Part shown: positions 17,072 through 27,500 of the stretch, one piece after another | How the letters are laid out: each line of letters starts with the position of its first letter | Numbering within the stretch: position 1 is the stretch's first letter | Assembly: GCA_938743325.2 (NCBI GenBank) | Contig: OW568876.1 | Coordinates: 310,001 to 374,000, forward strand | Length of the DNA stretch: 64,000 nucleotides | Source: Pycnococcus provasolii | Lineage: Eukaryota; Chlorophyta; Pseudoscourfieldiophyceae; Pseudoscourfieldiales; Pycnococcaceae | Reading direction: 5' to 3' | The notes under the pieces: generated by a model | What the model was told of the DNA's origin: nothing | The model's input: the letters and a program-made list of their open reading frames with translations, nothing else | Database searches by the model: none | Position numbers and translations under genes: made by a program

Positions 17072-17156
17072 GTTAGGGTTAAGGTGAGGTGAATTTAGGT
17101 CATTCCCCTTCTTCCTACATTCTTCGACTAAAAAGAACTATCGTAGGGTTAGGGTT
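17072..17156 (+). promoter_or_regulatory. Two short TTAGGG elements upstream of CCT gamma
   Basis: GTTAGGGTTA at 17072-17081 and TAGGGTTAGGG at 17144-17154. The second ends about 125 bp before the CCT gamma ATG. Confidence 0.6.
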
Positions 17157-17279
17157 TCCCCGCCCGCTGTGCCTTCTTCGTCGGCCCTTGTTCTTTCTTT
17201 CCGGAACCCTTTTGCCGCGGCCCCCTTGTGTCCTTCCAGCACACTCCGTTCATTCTCCCAGACTCGTGTTTCGTGAACT

Positions 17280-18989
17280 ATGCAGGCGCCCGTGATGGTA
17301 CTGAACACGTCGACCCGTCGTGAGACGGGTCGGCGCGCGCAACTCGGCAACATAGCAGCAGCCAAGCAGGTGGCGGACATCATCCGTACCACCCTCGGAC
17401 CTCGTGCTATGCTGAAAATGCTCCTCGATGCTCAAGGGGGTATCGTGCTAACGAACGATGGAAACGCGATCTTGCGTGAAATCGACGTCTCGCACCCTGC
17501 AGCTAAGTCGATGATCGAGTTGTCGCGTACACAAGATGAAGAAGTTGGGGATGGAACGACGTCCGTGATCATCCTCGCGGGAGAAATGCTGCACCTCTCT
17601 GAACAGTTCATTGAAAAGCATATCCACCCCACGGTTATCGCACGCGGGTACTTCCGCGCGCTCGACGACGTCGTGAAGGCGATCGACAAACTGTCCTTCC
17701 CTGTTGACGTCGAAGATCGCACGCAAATGCTCAACATCGTGCAGACGTGCATAGGAACGAAGTTCACGAACAGGTTCGGGCCCATCATGGCGGAGCTCGC
17801 GTTGGACGCCGTGCTCACCGTCAGGCAGGACAAGGGCGAAGGGCGTCAGCCGGAGGTGGACATCAAGAAGTACGCCAAGGTGGAGAAGATCCCTGGAGGC
17901 GACATCACCGACTGCCGCGTGCTCAAGGGTGTCATGTTCAACAAGGATGTCGTCGTGCCCGGGCGTATGGCGCGCACCATCAAGAACCCGCGCATCCTGC
18001 TGCTCGACTGCCCGCTCGAGTACAAGAAGGGTGAGAACCAGACGAACGTCGAGATCATGAAGGAGGAGGACTGGGCGACGCTCCTGCAGATGGAGGAGGA
18101 CTGGATTGCCAACACGGTGGAGCAGATTGCCGCGTTCAAGCCTGACCTCGTCATCACCGAGAAGGGATGCTCCGACCTTGCGTGCCACTTCCTCACCAAG
18201 AAGGGAATCAGCGCCATCCGGCGCATGCGCAAGACGGACAACAACCGCGTCGCACGCGCGTGCGGCGCAACGATCGTGCACCGCCCGGAGGAGATCCAGG
18301 AGTCGGATATCGGCACGGGCGCCGGCCTGTTCGAGGTGACAAAGATTGGGGACGAATTTTTTGCATTTGTCGTCGACTGCGCCGACCCGAAGGCGTGCTC
18401 GATCGTGCTTCGCGGCGCGTCGAAGGACGTGCTCAACGAGGTGGAGCGCAACCTGCACGATGCGATGGGTGTCGCGAGGAACGTCGTGCTCGACCCGCGC
18501 CTGCTTCCTGGCGGTGGCGCGGTGGAGATGGCGGTGTCGCACGCGCTCAGCGAATCTGCGTCGTCCGTCAGCGGCGTCGAGCAGTGGCCGTACAAGGCGG
18601 TGGGAGAGGCGCTGGAGGTGATTCCGCGCACTCTCTGTCAGAACTGCGGCGCGAACGTCATCCGCACGATGACGAAGCTGCGATCGCAGCACGCCGCCGC
18701 GAGCGGTTCGGGCGCCGGCTCCGACGGAACGGCGCGCGACGGTCACACGATGGGCATCGACGGAAATACGGGAGAGATCACGGACATGAAGCAGCTCGGC
18801 GTTTGGGAGCCGTACGCCGTGAAGGTGCAGACGATCAAAACAGCCGTCGAGTCCGCGGTGCTGCTCCTGCGCATCGACGACATCGTCTCTGGCCTGAAGA
18901 ATAAGGGTGGGCCTGGAATGGGTGCACCGAAGAAATCCCAGATCGACGACGGTGAGAATGTGGATAGCAACATGGCTCTTGCGGAGTAA
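17280..18989 (+). CDS. CCT3: T-complex protein 1 subunit gamma (CCT3)
   Basis: 569 residues, a normal length for one subunit of the eight-member cytosolic chaperonin TRiC/CCT, which folds actin, tubulin and other proteins with ATP. Group II chaperonin signatures are intact: TLGPRAMLKMLLD near 38-50, LTNDGNAILREI near 57-68, and the ATP-binding VGDGTTS (residues 89-95), then a full apical domain and LLRIDDIVSG at the C-terminus. The N-terminal PVMVLNTSTRRETGRRAQLG identifies the gamma subunit. It is followed by a glycine/alanine linker at about 465-480 that is slightly longer than usual. No intron is visible. Confidence 0.95.
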   Translation: MQAPVMVLNTSTRRETGRRAQLGNIAAAKQVADIIRTTLGPRAMLKMLLDAQGGIVLTNDGNAILREIDVSHPAAKSMIELSRTQDEEVGDGTTSVIILAGEMLHLSEQFIEKHIHPTVIARGYFRALDDVVKAIDKLSFPVDVEDRTQMLNIVQTCIGTKFTNRFGPIMAELALDAVLTVRQDKGEGRQPEVDIKKYAKVEKIPGGDITDCRVLKGVMFNKDVVVPGRMARTIKNPRILLLDCPLEYKKGENQTNVEIMKEEDWATLLQMEEDWIANTVEQIAAFKPDLVITEKGCSDLACHFLTKKGISAIRRMRKTDNNRVARACGATIVHRPEEIQESDIGTGAGLFEVTKIGDEFFAFVVDCADPKACSIVLRGASKDVLNEVERNLHDAMGVARNVVLDPRLLPGGGAVEMAVSHALSESASSVSGVEQWPYKAVGEALEVIPRTLCQNCGANVIRTMTKLRSQHAAASGSGAGSDGTARDGHTMGIDGNTGEITDMKQLGVWEPYAVKVQTIKTAVESAVLLLRIDDIVSGLKNKGGPGMGAPKKSQIDDGENVDSNMALAE

Positions 18990-19129
18990 GTGGAAGCGGC
19001 GCAGTGACGGCAGTAACAATTTGTTCAAAAACAATGAAAAAAAAAATAAAAAATAAGTGCTCTTCACGCGCACACCATTTACTTTACGCCCATCACACAC
19101 TTTTTTTAGTGTATTTTTCTTATACCTTA

Positions 19130-20074
19130 CTACTGCTGCTTCTTCGCGGCGGCGGCTCCAGCGGTGGCATTCGCGCCTGCAGTGCGGACGTAGCGTGCGC
19201 TCTCAGCCAGCAGGAAGATCGCGCCGTAGTAAGTGAGCATGATCCATAGTCGTCTGGCATCTCGATTGCTCTGCGCAAAGGGCAAGTACGGGCTATCGGG
19301 CACAAACCTGTCCAGGCCAAGGATGGTGTCACTCATAACGAAGAAGGCCGCGCCAGCGTGAGCAAGACGTGCGGGTATTGCGTCAGCTTTTGTAACGCTC
19401 GCGTGGTAGCGCAGTGCACACGTCGCCATCAACGATATGGCACCGCAGTATAGGCTGACAGGCCCTTGCAAGTCTTTCGGCGCGTGGTTGACGATGTACG
19501 CCCCCAGTACCGCCCCAAGCACGGACCACGGCACGTTCGTGAGTGTTCTTCCAATGGCTGATAGTGTTGCGTCCTTTGCGTTGTGGCTCGCAAGCACGAC
19601 GGCTGCAGCGAAAGCGCCGTGTCCGATTAAGAAAGCTCCCAGTCCAAGTAAAAAGCACGGCACCGGCACGCCTCCACACGTTGTGCTGTCGCCAAGGTCG
19701 TCGATCGCCAGTGCAAGGTCCCCAAGTGCGCACGCTATGAGCGCGACTGTCGTGATACGTGCTCTACGTGGCGTTGCATATGCGAGAAGGAGGGCCGGTA
19801 AGCACTTGATTGCGATCAGGAGGAGGGGCACGTACGTCTTAAGGTTGTCGGCAAGCAACATGTCGTAAGAGGCAAGCTTGTTCATCAAACGCGCGTCAAT
19901 TCCTGACGCGTGGATAAGAGATAGCGTGAGTGCGAGACGACGAGGTGGTGACCACACATACTTCTTTTTCAACGTCCGGGAGCGCACTGAGTGAGCACGG
20001 GAGGTATGCTGCATCGTCGAAGCAGCAGCATCAGCAACAGTCGAGTGGGAACCATTAGAAGCCGCCGCCGCCAT
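19130..20074 (-). CDS. YhhN/TMEM86-family multi-spanning membrane protein
   Basis: 314 residues from ATG 20074 with about eight hydrophobic segments. The family signature is present: GAAFFVMSDTILGLDRF followed by the last helices with LTYYGAIFLLAESAR. In animals TMEM86A/B are lysoplasmalogenases that split the vinyl-ether bond of lysoplasmalogens in the ER; in plants and algae the substrate is not known, so only the family is assigned. The two aspartates of SD and LDRF that mark the family are kept. The N-terminal about 70 residues are Ser/Ala/Arg-rich and variable. The stop lies 140 bp from the CCT gamma stop (convergent). Confidence 0.85.
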   Translation of the reverse strand: MAAAASNGSHSTVADAAASTMQHTSRAHSVRSRTLKKKYVWSPPRRLALTLSLIHASGIDARLMNKLASYDMLLADNLKTYVPLLLIAIKCLPALLLAYATPRRARITTVALIACALGDLALAIDDLGDSTTCGGVPVPCFLLGLGAFLIGHGAFAAAVVLASHNAKDATLSAIGRTLTNVPWSVLGAVLGAYIVNHAPKDLQGPVSLYCGAISLMATCALRYHASVTKADAIPARLAHAGAAFFVMSDTILGLDRFVPDSPYLPFAQSNRDARRLWIMLTYYGAIFLLAESARYVRTAGANATAGAAAAKKQQ

Positions 20075-20119
20075 ATATATATATATGCCTTGCAAGTGCT
20101 GAGCTGGCGCGCCCGTCCG

Positions 20120-20157
20120 TAACCCTAACCCTAACCCTAACCTGCTGCGTTAGGGTT
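20120..20157 (+). promoter_or_regulatory. Telomere-type repeat array between divergent genes
   Basis: CCCTAA units at 20120-20142 followed by one unit in the opposite direction (GTTAGGGTT, 20149-20157), forming an imperfect inverted pair. It lies 46 bp from the YhhN start and about 90-105 bp from the TPR gene start, so it can serve both. Confidence 0.7.
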
Positions 20158-20245
20158 TTGGTTCGCGTTCGGGTTCTTTCCACCCCCCCTTTCTTGAACC
20201 TTCGAAGCACTGGGTGGGCATTCTCCGTCTTACCTCAGCAAAAGT

Positions 20246-21508
20246 ATGTCGTCGGACGAATCGGAAAAGTACTCCTCCTTATTAGGTGTGTACGCGTCCG
20301 CGTGCTCGCGCTTTGGTGAAGCGTCTGCGTCTTTGTCTGCGTCTTTGTCTGCGTCTTTGTCAGCGTCTTTGCCTTTGTCTGCGTCAGGGATGGCTGAAGA
20401 AGGTCCGGCTGGAGAAGCGCTTTCGCTCTTCTCTCAAGTCGTCTCGTCAATTTCCTCTGATGCCCTTGACGCCAACTCTAACGTCGAGCAAGGCATTGTG
20501 CCTCTCGATGATGAGAAACTTACACGACTCCTGATATGCGCACTCACTGGACTCGCCTCCGCGCTTTGTTTCCTCAAACAACAAGACCACGGACTGCAAG
20601 CGGCTCGCAAAGCACAAGCACTTTGCAACGAAGTCATTCACGACGACGCGCCGTTTGCCAACGCCGCGAAAGCGAACGCGATGGTGTGTGAAGCGAGAGC
20701 CGTACAGACGGCGTCGTCGGAAGGCGAGGCGGACGAACAAGCCTTGAATATCCTGCTCGCGGCTGTCCAACTAGCACCTGACGCGCTGCAGGCGCGAAAT
20801 GCGTACTTCGACGCACTCGCAGAGTGGAGCCACTTCAACGACGACGAAGAAGAAAGCATCGTGCCGCCGCCCGTGCCAACAAGCCACCTCAGACACACAA
20901 CCGAGGCGGAGGCTGCCGCCGTGTTCGCGGGTGTTGCCAATCGGCTTGCCGCCAAAAAGGAGTCCCGACGTGCGCGACGATTCGCAAAGGCGGCGGCGTC
21001 GCTATGTGCCAACGCTGGTGATATTTGTCGGTCTGAGCAGTCTGACGCGCTCGCCGTAGATGCGTCGTGCGCCCTCGCTGAAGGCGAATGGAGCGAAGCG
21101 CGTTATGCCTGCGATGATGCACTCAAGTTGGATCCTCGAAATCCCCTGGCTCTCCTGACGCGCGCAAATACTGTGATGGCCAACCCCGGCAGTGATGGCG
21201 CAAACACAGAGACGTTCAGACATGCGCTCGTAGACATCACGGACTACCTTGCCAGTACGCCGAACGACGAAAACGCATTCGAGTTGTATGGACAGCTTCA
21301 CAAGCGAGTCTTCGCCGCGGAGGCGGAGCAACGCAAGTTGAGTGCCGAAGAGATGGCAAAGCGCGAGGCGGAGACGCTGGCAACGCTGACGGAGGATGAG
21401 CCGCAGTTCGAGGTGCTGAAAGATTCGTGGGGTCATGCATTCAAGCATCGCGTGCCCGTCGGTGCGCCCAAAGGCGCATCGAACCACTGCCGTCCTACGC
21501 CAGGCTAG
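20246..21508 (+). CDS. TPR-like helical-repeat protein
   Basis: 420 residues. After a Ser/Ala/Leu repeat (residues about 26-46, from a 12-bp minisatellite) the protein is made of paired helices typical of tetratricopeptide folds: ALTGLASALCFLKQQDHG, ALNILLAAVQLAPDALQARN, and the best TPR unit EWSEARYACDDALKLDPRN near 280-300. The C-terminal 60 residues are charged, then PQFEVLKDSWGHAFKHRVP. TPR proteins hold partners together; no partner can be read from the sequence. A TGTAA at 21521-21525 just after the stop is a likely poly(A) signal. Confidence 0.7.
   Translation: MSSDESEKYSSLLGVYASACSRFGEASASLSASLSASLSASLPLSASGMAEEGPAGEALSLFSQVVSSISSDALDANSNVEQGIVPLDDEKLTRLLICALTGLASALCFLKQQDHGLQAARKAQALCNEVIHDDAPFANAAKANAMVCEARAVQTASSEGEADEQALNILLAAVQLAPDALQARNAYFDALAEWSHFNDDEEESIVPPPVPTSHLRHTTEAEAAAVFAGVANRLAAKKESRRARRFAKAAASLCANAGDICRSEQSDALAVDASCALAEGEWSEARYACDDALKLDPRNPLALLTRANTVMANPGSDGANTETFRHALVDITDYLASTPNDENAFELYGQLHKRVFAAEAEQRKLSAEEMAKREAETLATLTEDEPQFEVLKDSWGHAFKHRVPVGAPKGASNHCRPTPG
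20327..20390 (+). repeat. 12-bp minisatellite (GTCTGCGTCTTT units)
   Basis: Five or so imperfect in-frame units encode the SASL repeat at the TPR protein N-terminus. It is the reverse complement of the unit at 6377-6420. Confidence 0.8.
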
Positions 21509-21623
21509 AATACAGTACAATGTAAATTCACATCATTTCACATTCTCCATACAGCCCATTCAATGCGTGAGAGCTCCGCTTGCGCTTGTTCTGTCAACAG
21601 AAAACAACAATTTACATATTTCT

Positions 21624-23600
21624 TTATATGTCGCGCACGAATAAAGCGGCGCTCGGCGTGAGACCCGCCTCTTCTAGCGTGGTCGTCTCGTCATCCCCAA
21701 AAGCGCGTGGCGGCATTGCGGCACGTAGCTCGAATTTCGCGCCGCGCTTGCCCCGTGCACGGCGAACCTCCTCGTACGCCATGGAAAGCGTGGCGGCAAA
21801 GGGAAGGCGAACGTCCAGCGTGCCACCGTCACCTAGTCGCACCTTTATGCATGCCCAGTCCTCGGCGTGGGCTCGGCGGAGTGTCCATGCTCGCGCATCC
21901 GGCAACGCACCACCTTTCGCGGCGGCAGTATCGAAGATTGACGGTGTACTCGACGAGGCTGCCTCACCACGTTCCCGCGCCTCGAGGCTGTCGTCGCCAA
22001 CGCCGTCGTCCTCCTCAAAGGATCCCGCCGCAAGGCGCCGATCTGCGGCATTTGCCGCCTTGGTACGCATCGTAGCGCCAGGCTTCATCTGTGGCATCGC
22101 GGCAGCCGGATTGCTCGCCATGGCGCCGTCGCGCATGACGAACTCGTGGAGCAATGCGGTGTCCGCCTGCACACCAGCATCCGCGCCGTCATTGCTGGGT
22201 GACACGCCTCGGAGCACATCGTTCACCGCTCCACGCACGTCCACCACCCTTCCGTTTCGCACAACCGCCTTGGGAAGCTGGGCGAGGAAGCGACCTCGGC
22301 TGAGCGGACGTTCGCCCGCCTCCTCCTCCACCACAGTGTGCAGGTCGTGGATGTTCGCAGCTGACTTGCGCCCCACGCGATTGCCCGCGCCCTGGAATGC
22401 GTGGAATGACGAGGCATCGGCGCCGCGGCGCCATGTGCGATCAATGATTTTGATCGCCGCGCCGTTGGGATACTCGTCCTTGATGACGTACGGGTAGTAG
22501 CCGTCGAGTATGTCCTCGACCACGGCGCGGCTTTCCTTCTCGGTGAACGGCAGAAAGTTCGGGCTCGCCTTGACGCCAGACAGGCGAACGCCGTCCTCGT
22601 ACACCTCCAGCTCGATGGGGTGCGGCGCGACAACGCGCGCTTTTCCGTCCTTCGCCTTGATGTCCGCCTCGCCGATGCCCGTCGCGTGGCTGAGGTCGTC
22701 CGCCTTGCGAATCAGCGCCGCGAAGTCGAACTTGAATGGCGGCAGGGAGTTCTCCTGCTTCTGCGCCGCCTGATGGTCGCCTTCGTCGCCGTCTTCTTCT
22801 TCGTCGTCGTTTTCGTCGCCGCCGACCCACACCATTCCGTAGTCGCGCAGGAACTGCTTTAGTTCGAACACCTGCGCCCACGCCCTTTGATTCAGCCGGC
22901 GCAGTCGTTTGCACTCGTTCGTGAGGTGCTTGACGCGCCTGCGCGCCTCGGAGGCGCCTTGCTCGTCGTCTTCAGGTTCGTCGTCGCTGCACGTGTCATC
23001 GTACTCGTGGTCGTCTTCAGGTTCGTCGTCACGAGTCGAGTCAGAGCCTGAGGCTGCGGCGGCAGCCGTGGCAGCCTTCGCCGCGCCTTCCGCCGCCCTT
23101 GCTCTCCGTTCCCAGTCGGCGCACTGCGTTTCGAGCTGTTTATTTTTCCCGCGCAAGCTTGCGCATTGCCTGTCTAACGCGTTCGCCTTCGTTTCCGCCG
23201 CCTCCTTGGCCACCCTGTATTCTCTCATTTCTCGTTCGACTGCGGCGAGCCTTTTCGCCATGGTCGCGACGACGTCGGCGTTTCCCGCGTTTCCCGCGGC
23301 GGCGGCGGCGGCGGCGGCACTTCCCTTACTTCCCTGATTCGCGCCCATGTCCCTGTTGTTGTGGTGTTTCAGCAGTCGTGCGACAGCTTCTCTGTCGACT
23401 TGCTTGTTGAGCTGATTGTTGCTTAACGGGTTGCCTGCAAGGGAAGAGTTGCCTCCTGAAGTTGAGTAGTACCCTTGAGCGAACGGCCGACGCGGATTTG
23501 AATTTGGCGCACCCGCTAAATGACCTAACTCTCGTTCATGACCATGACGAGAAGCTGCTGCTGCTGCTGCTGCTGACGACGACGAAGAAGGTGGCGCCAT
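21624..23600 (-). CDS. SEP and UBX domain protein (UBXN11-like)
   Basis: 658 residues. Poly-Ser/Ala start, coiled coil at about 100-185, an acidic linker, then a second helix ending KQFLRDYGMVWVGG, a segment I associate with the UBXN11 (socius) family. A SEP domain follows at about 290-395: IELEVYEDGVRLSG, then LPFTEKESRAVVEDILDGYYPYVIKDEYPNG. The last 80 residues are a UBX ubiquitin-like domain (CIKVRLGDGGTLDVRLPF ... LFVRDI). UBX proteins are cofactors of the Cdc48/p97 segregase; UBXN11 is mostly kept in organisms with cilia (recollection, not checked). p47-type proteins also have SEP-UBX but lack the FLRDYG block and have a UBA domain, absent here. Confidence 0.82.
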   Translation of the reverse strand: MAPPSSSSSAAAAAAASRHGHERELGHLAGAPNSNPRRPFAQGYYSTSGGNSSLAGNPLSNNQLNKQVDREAVARLLKHHNNRDMGANQGSKGSAAAAAAAAGNAGNADVVATMAKRLAAVEREMREYRVAKEAAETKANALDRQCASLRGKNKQLETQCADWERRARAAEGAAKAATAAAAASGSDSTRDDEPEDDHEYDDTCSDDEPEDDEQGASEARRRVKHLTNECKRLRRLNQRAWAQVFELKQFLRDYGMVWVGGDENDDEEEDGDEGDHQAAQKQENSLPPFKFDFAALIRKADDLSHATGIGEADIKAKDGKARVVAPHPIELEVYEDGVRLSGVKASPNFLPFTEKESRAVVEDILDGYYPYVIKDEYPNGAAIKIIDRTWRRGADASSFHAFQGAGNRVGRKSAANIHDLHTVVEEEAGERPLSRGRFLAQLPKAVVRNGRVVDVRGAVNDVLRGVSPSNDGADAGVQADTALLHEFVMRDGAMASNPAAAMPQMKPGATMRTKAANAADRRLAAGSFEEDDGVGDDSLEARERGEAASSSTPSIFDTAAAKGGALPDARAWTLRRAHAEDWACIKVRLGDGGTLDVRLPFAATLSMAYEEVRRARGKRGAKFELRAAMPPRAFGDDETTTLEEAGLTPSAALFVRDI

Positions 23601-24584
23601 TTATAAGGCTCAATAAAAACACCTTTCTTGCTAAGAACTAGAAGTAGAAACGAAACGAAGCGAAACGAGGCAGGTGGTGAGTTGGAATGGAATGAAGGAT
23701 GAAAGAAACAGCGCGAGTCTTCAGCGTCTTCGAACTGCAGATAGATGTTGGTGAGGTGAGAGGTAATTTGTCGTCGCAGAGTCAACTCGAATGGTCTCGT
23801 AGCTCACAGCTCTGAAAACGAAGCAGGTGCTCGACGAACGAAAGCAGCACAGCAGCGCGCGGCTATATAAAATATAAAAATATTATCTCTCCACTTGAGG
23901 GAATAACTTTTTACAGACAACTGTCAACTGTGCTGCGTGCCTGCTTGGTTGGTCAAACGAGTCAAAGCGCAAAGCAGAGCAGGCGCAACCGTGCCAGGTG
24001 CGGATAAATATGGAGTGCAGGAATGGTCAATGGTGGTGGTCCAAGACGTCGTCAAGCAGCTCCGTGGTCAAGCAGCTCCGTGGACCTGCTCCGTGGTGAA
24101 AGAGGTGGTCAAGCAGCTCCGTGGTCAAGCAGCTCCGTGCACGGTCCAAGACGCGCTGCGCTCGAATGAGGTGCTCGAATGGTCTCGAAAGAAGCCAGCA
24201 ACGAAGGTGGTCAACGAAGGTGGTCAGCAAGCGCACGACTTCCTACGTGGATGGATCGCGTGAGCACAAAGTACTTCGTGGCACTGCTGTCAGACTGCGT
24301 GTGTATATCTTCTTCGTGCTGTTGCTGTGGTGGTTTGACCAGTTAACTCCATAACTTTATCGTAGAGCTTTGGGATTGACTCGGTTCCCTTTTATATAAA
24401 TCAAAAGACGAAAGTGCGTGAAGTAAGTTTAAGTAAGCTTACAGTACGTCTCTCCACATTTACGTTTATATTTATAAACACGTTTCTATTTCTATACGAG
24501 TCTCTAGAGTTTACACACGTTCACGATAACAGTGATCGAGTGAGTCATGGCGTGATTTCATTCCATTCGGAGTCATTTCTCATC
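23601..24584. other. Intergenic with short tandem repeats
   Basis: About 980 bp between divergent starts. The middle holds the 16-bp GTCAAGCAGCTCCGTG repeat (see 24051-24138). An open frame spanning 23937-24263 is created by the repeats and starts with GTG, so I do not call it. No telomere-type array is present in this gap. Confidence 0.5.
24051..24138 (+). repeat. Four copies of GTCAAGCAGCTCCGTG
   Basis: Copies begin at 24051, 24066, 24108 and 24123, two adjacent pairs separated by 27 bp of related sequence (ACCTGCTCCGTGGTGAAAG). The pair-spacer-pair layout suggests duplication of a two-unit block. Confidence 0.75.
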
Positions 24585-27500
24585 ATGGTGCTGCGACGAA
24601 GACGAGTTACAAAGTATGCACGACGTCAATGGCATAGTTGTTGTTGCATACTCGGACTAAGCCTACTCGCGACAGTAGTCAGTCTCGTGGGCGTGCTGGC
24701 TGATGACCTTACAAACTCGCAACCGCTTCAAATATCACTCATCGCGGACGGCGCGCTTCCAACTCTCACGACGGCAAGTTTGTCGCAAACAAACGAGAAA
24801 GAACTCTTCGGACGCATCCTGCCGCTTGCGCTGATGCGCACTCAGCAAATCGTTCGAGTCAGACAGACGTACGAAAACGGCGAACAAGTCAGCGACGCCA
24901 GCGCGACACATTCGGGAGTGCCGCGCACGTGCGCGGAGCAAGTCACCGTCGGATTCGCAAAGCCTGGAGAACTCGTACAACAAAACGCGACTACTGCGAC
25001 CGTGTGCACGAGGTACGACGCCGTGGGGACGTGCGGGACGGTGTCTGGCATACACGAAGACTACCTCGCCGCCGCCGAGCAGTGCAGAGCAGACAATCCC
25101 TTCAAGTGCAACATGCTGCCCCTTGGAAGCAAGGCGCCCAACGCGCACATCGCCGTGCACGTTCGCGTCGTCGGATTCCCAAATGCAAGCAGCAGCCAGA
25201 CGTGCACGTCAGCCTTTGCTTCCGGTGGCGCGTGCGCATTTGCGCCCACGACAGGCCGTCCCACTGCCGCGGCTCTCGACGTGTGCTATCCGGCTCTGTT
25301 CGACCGGTACCCGCAACCTGGCGCGGGAGGGCCCGCGCTCGCTCGCGCGCGCGCAGCCGCCGCAAATGGCGCGATCGCCGCGCTCCTGTCAATCTTGGCG
25401 GCAGATCTGCCGCTCGTCGTTCGCTGGCGCGATGCGTTCGATGGAACACCACGGAGCACCGGAAAGCGTGGTCCACATCCAAGCGTGACGAGGATACTCA
25501 TTGGAACGCGGTACGCCTGGACGATTGCCACGCCCACGATTATAGCGCGCGCAAAGACGCACTTCCAGTGCACGACTCTTGCGCGCCTTCCGCTCGCCGT
25601 GAGCGGTGGAGCGTCTCTGCGGTGGCCTGCACATCTCGTCTACGGCGATGTGCTGACAGAAAACCTTGAGGTGGATGGCGAAGCATCCGTGGGCGTGCTC
25701 GCTGGGTCGGCGAAGGCGACCGCCGTAGGAGGTGCGGAACCTCCTGCGGAAATATCAAGCCTCACGCATGCTCTGCTGAACGACACCGGCTGGTACGTCG
25801 CTGGTTCACGAGTGGAGCATACGCAACCGTCACGACCGCCATACGGGTTCGCGCGCGGCTGTGCATTTGCTGACTGGACAAACAGCCCAGTACGAGGTGA
25901 AGAGGTCCCTCCGTTGCCGAGAATCAAGTACGGGTCCGGGCGTCTGCAGGCGACACCCGTTGATCGACATGCCTTTGCAAGGAAATGGGTCGACGGTGTA
26001 ACGCCGAGTGACACAGAGTGCGCGCCAGACTACAGAGGTGTTCTTGCAACTGCATGTGCAGATAACGAAGGTGGTGGAGCGTGCAAGCAAGCTCGCCTCG
26101 TTCCCTACCGCTCGTGTGAATTCACACCCGACGACGCCATGTACAGTCTAAATGCAAGTCAAAACTACGCTCATCTTGGCTGGAGCTTCGGAGGCGGCGA
26201 TGGAGGGGCTATTGGCATGTGCCTGCCACTTCATAACTCACGCGAGCGTCAAGTGGGGATCAATACAGTCCAGCTTCCTGGCACCGCGTCAATTCGAGGT
26301 GGATGCCACCGTGTCAGGCGCACTGGACAGCGCATTCGAGTCGTGGGATCTGCGGCGCTGTGTGATGGTAGTGCACAATCACCCACGTGCATTGTGAGCC
26401 GCATGTTACGTACAACCCTGGGCGATGACGCAATCTTTCATGCAGAGTCGGCAGAGATTTTTGTTGTGCATGCTCCGAATGTACCATCGTATGCCGATTC
26501 CCTCGAACAGCAGGGCCAGTGGGTTAACTGTCCACCACTCGAGCTCGTCGACATGGCGCCACTTGGCTTCAACGAAGGAGCGTTTTTGGGTCCTTGCCCT
26601 ATGCTGGTGGACCATACGAATCAGCGCAAGGCTAGAGATGTTGTACAGAAGCTCTCTGCCATCGCAAGCACTGGTGGTGGCTCGAACGAGTTTGGTGTAT
26701 CCAATCCAGGAAACGATGATCGTGATGAAGTGTACATCTCGGCGAATATGCCACTCGTCGACGCACACCGACTAGCATGTCCGCTTGGGTGTGGCGAGGG
26801 AGGCGGAACGTGTGCATCCTATAATCCTGCATACTATGAGGAGATCGTGGAAGAGGAAGGCACATTTCTGTCGCCACCGCCGCCACCACCGCTGCCAAAC
26901 TCCGTGCAATCACCACCACCACCAGAACCTTTCACGTATATACAATCTCCACCACCTCCACCATTGCAACCACCTTTGGCACCATCGCCGCCACCTTCAT
27001 CGTCGGACGACGACGCCTCGCGATGCGACTGCCATCTCGGAGTGCGCGGGACAAGCTGCTCCGAAATCTTCTGCATGGACTCGCATGACTGCGTGCTATG
27101 GCCACCCGTCGATTCCCTCATCACATCCGATGTATATCACTGTCCAGCTTCCTTCGATGCGATGTCGGAGCTTGTGCCGTCAGCCGGACCTGGCCCAGAG
27201 CATCAGTGCGCGCTCTTCTCTCCGCCCCCTTTTCCTCCACCAAGCCCCCCACCGCCACCGGGACTACCAAGCCCTCCGCCAAGCCCACCGCCTCCTCCGC
27301 CACCGGCACCAGCCAAGCCACTGATCAGCCAAGGTGTGGTATCTTCGAATGCACTAGCTTGCGGCCTCGCGCTAGCGAATTGTTTTGCATACCTCGACGG
27401 CGACGGCGATGGTGGATTCGACGACGATTCGTGGGGTGCCGTTCCTTCTTCGCAGGCTGCGATGAGTTATGCCAAGGAGGCCCATGGTTCGACTGACGGT

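Larger units (their letters stand above)
15552..17279. other. Long intergenic region
   Basis: 1.7 kb with no convincing gene. It holds a CA/CG dinucleotide-type repeat near 15625-15655, a CATGGGG...CCCCATG inverted repeat near 16262-16284, an 18-bp perfect palindrome at 16743-16760, a single CCCTAA unit near 16924-16931, and the TTAGGG elements before CCT gamma. Confidence 0.5.

Noticed and set aside
17448-19100. 550-codon open frame on the minus strand across CCT gamma
   Set aside because: It is the antisense shadow of a certain chaperonin gene in GC-rich codons; the product is Arg/His-rich and matches nothing.
23937-24263. 108-codon frame
   Set aside because: Starts with GTG and is built from the GTCAAGCAGCTCCGTG repeats; no homology-like features.
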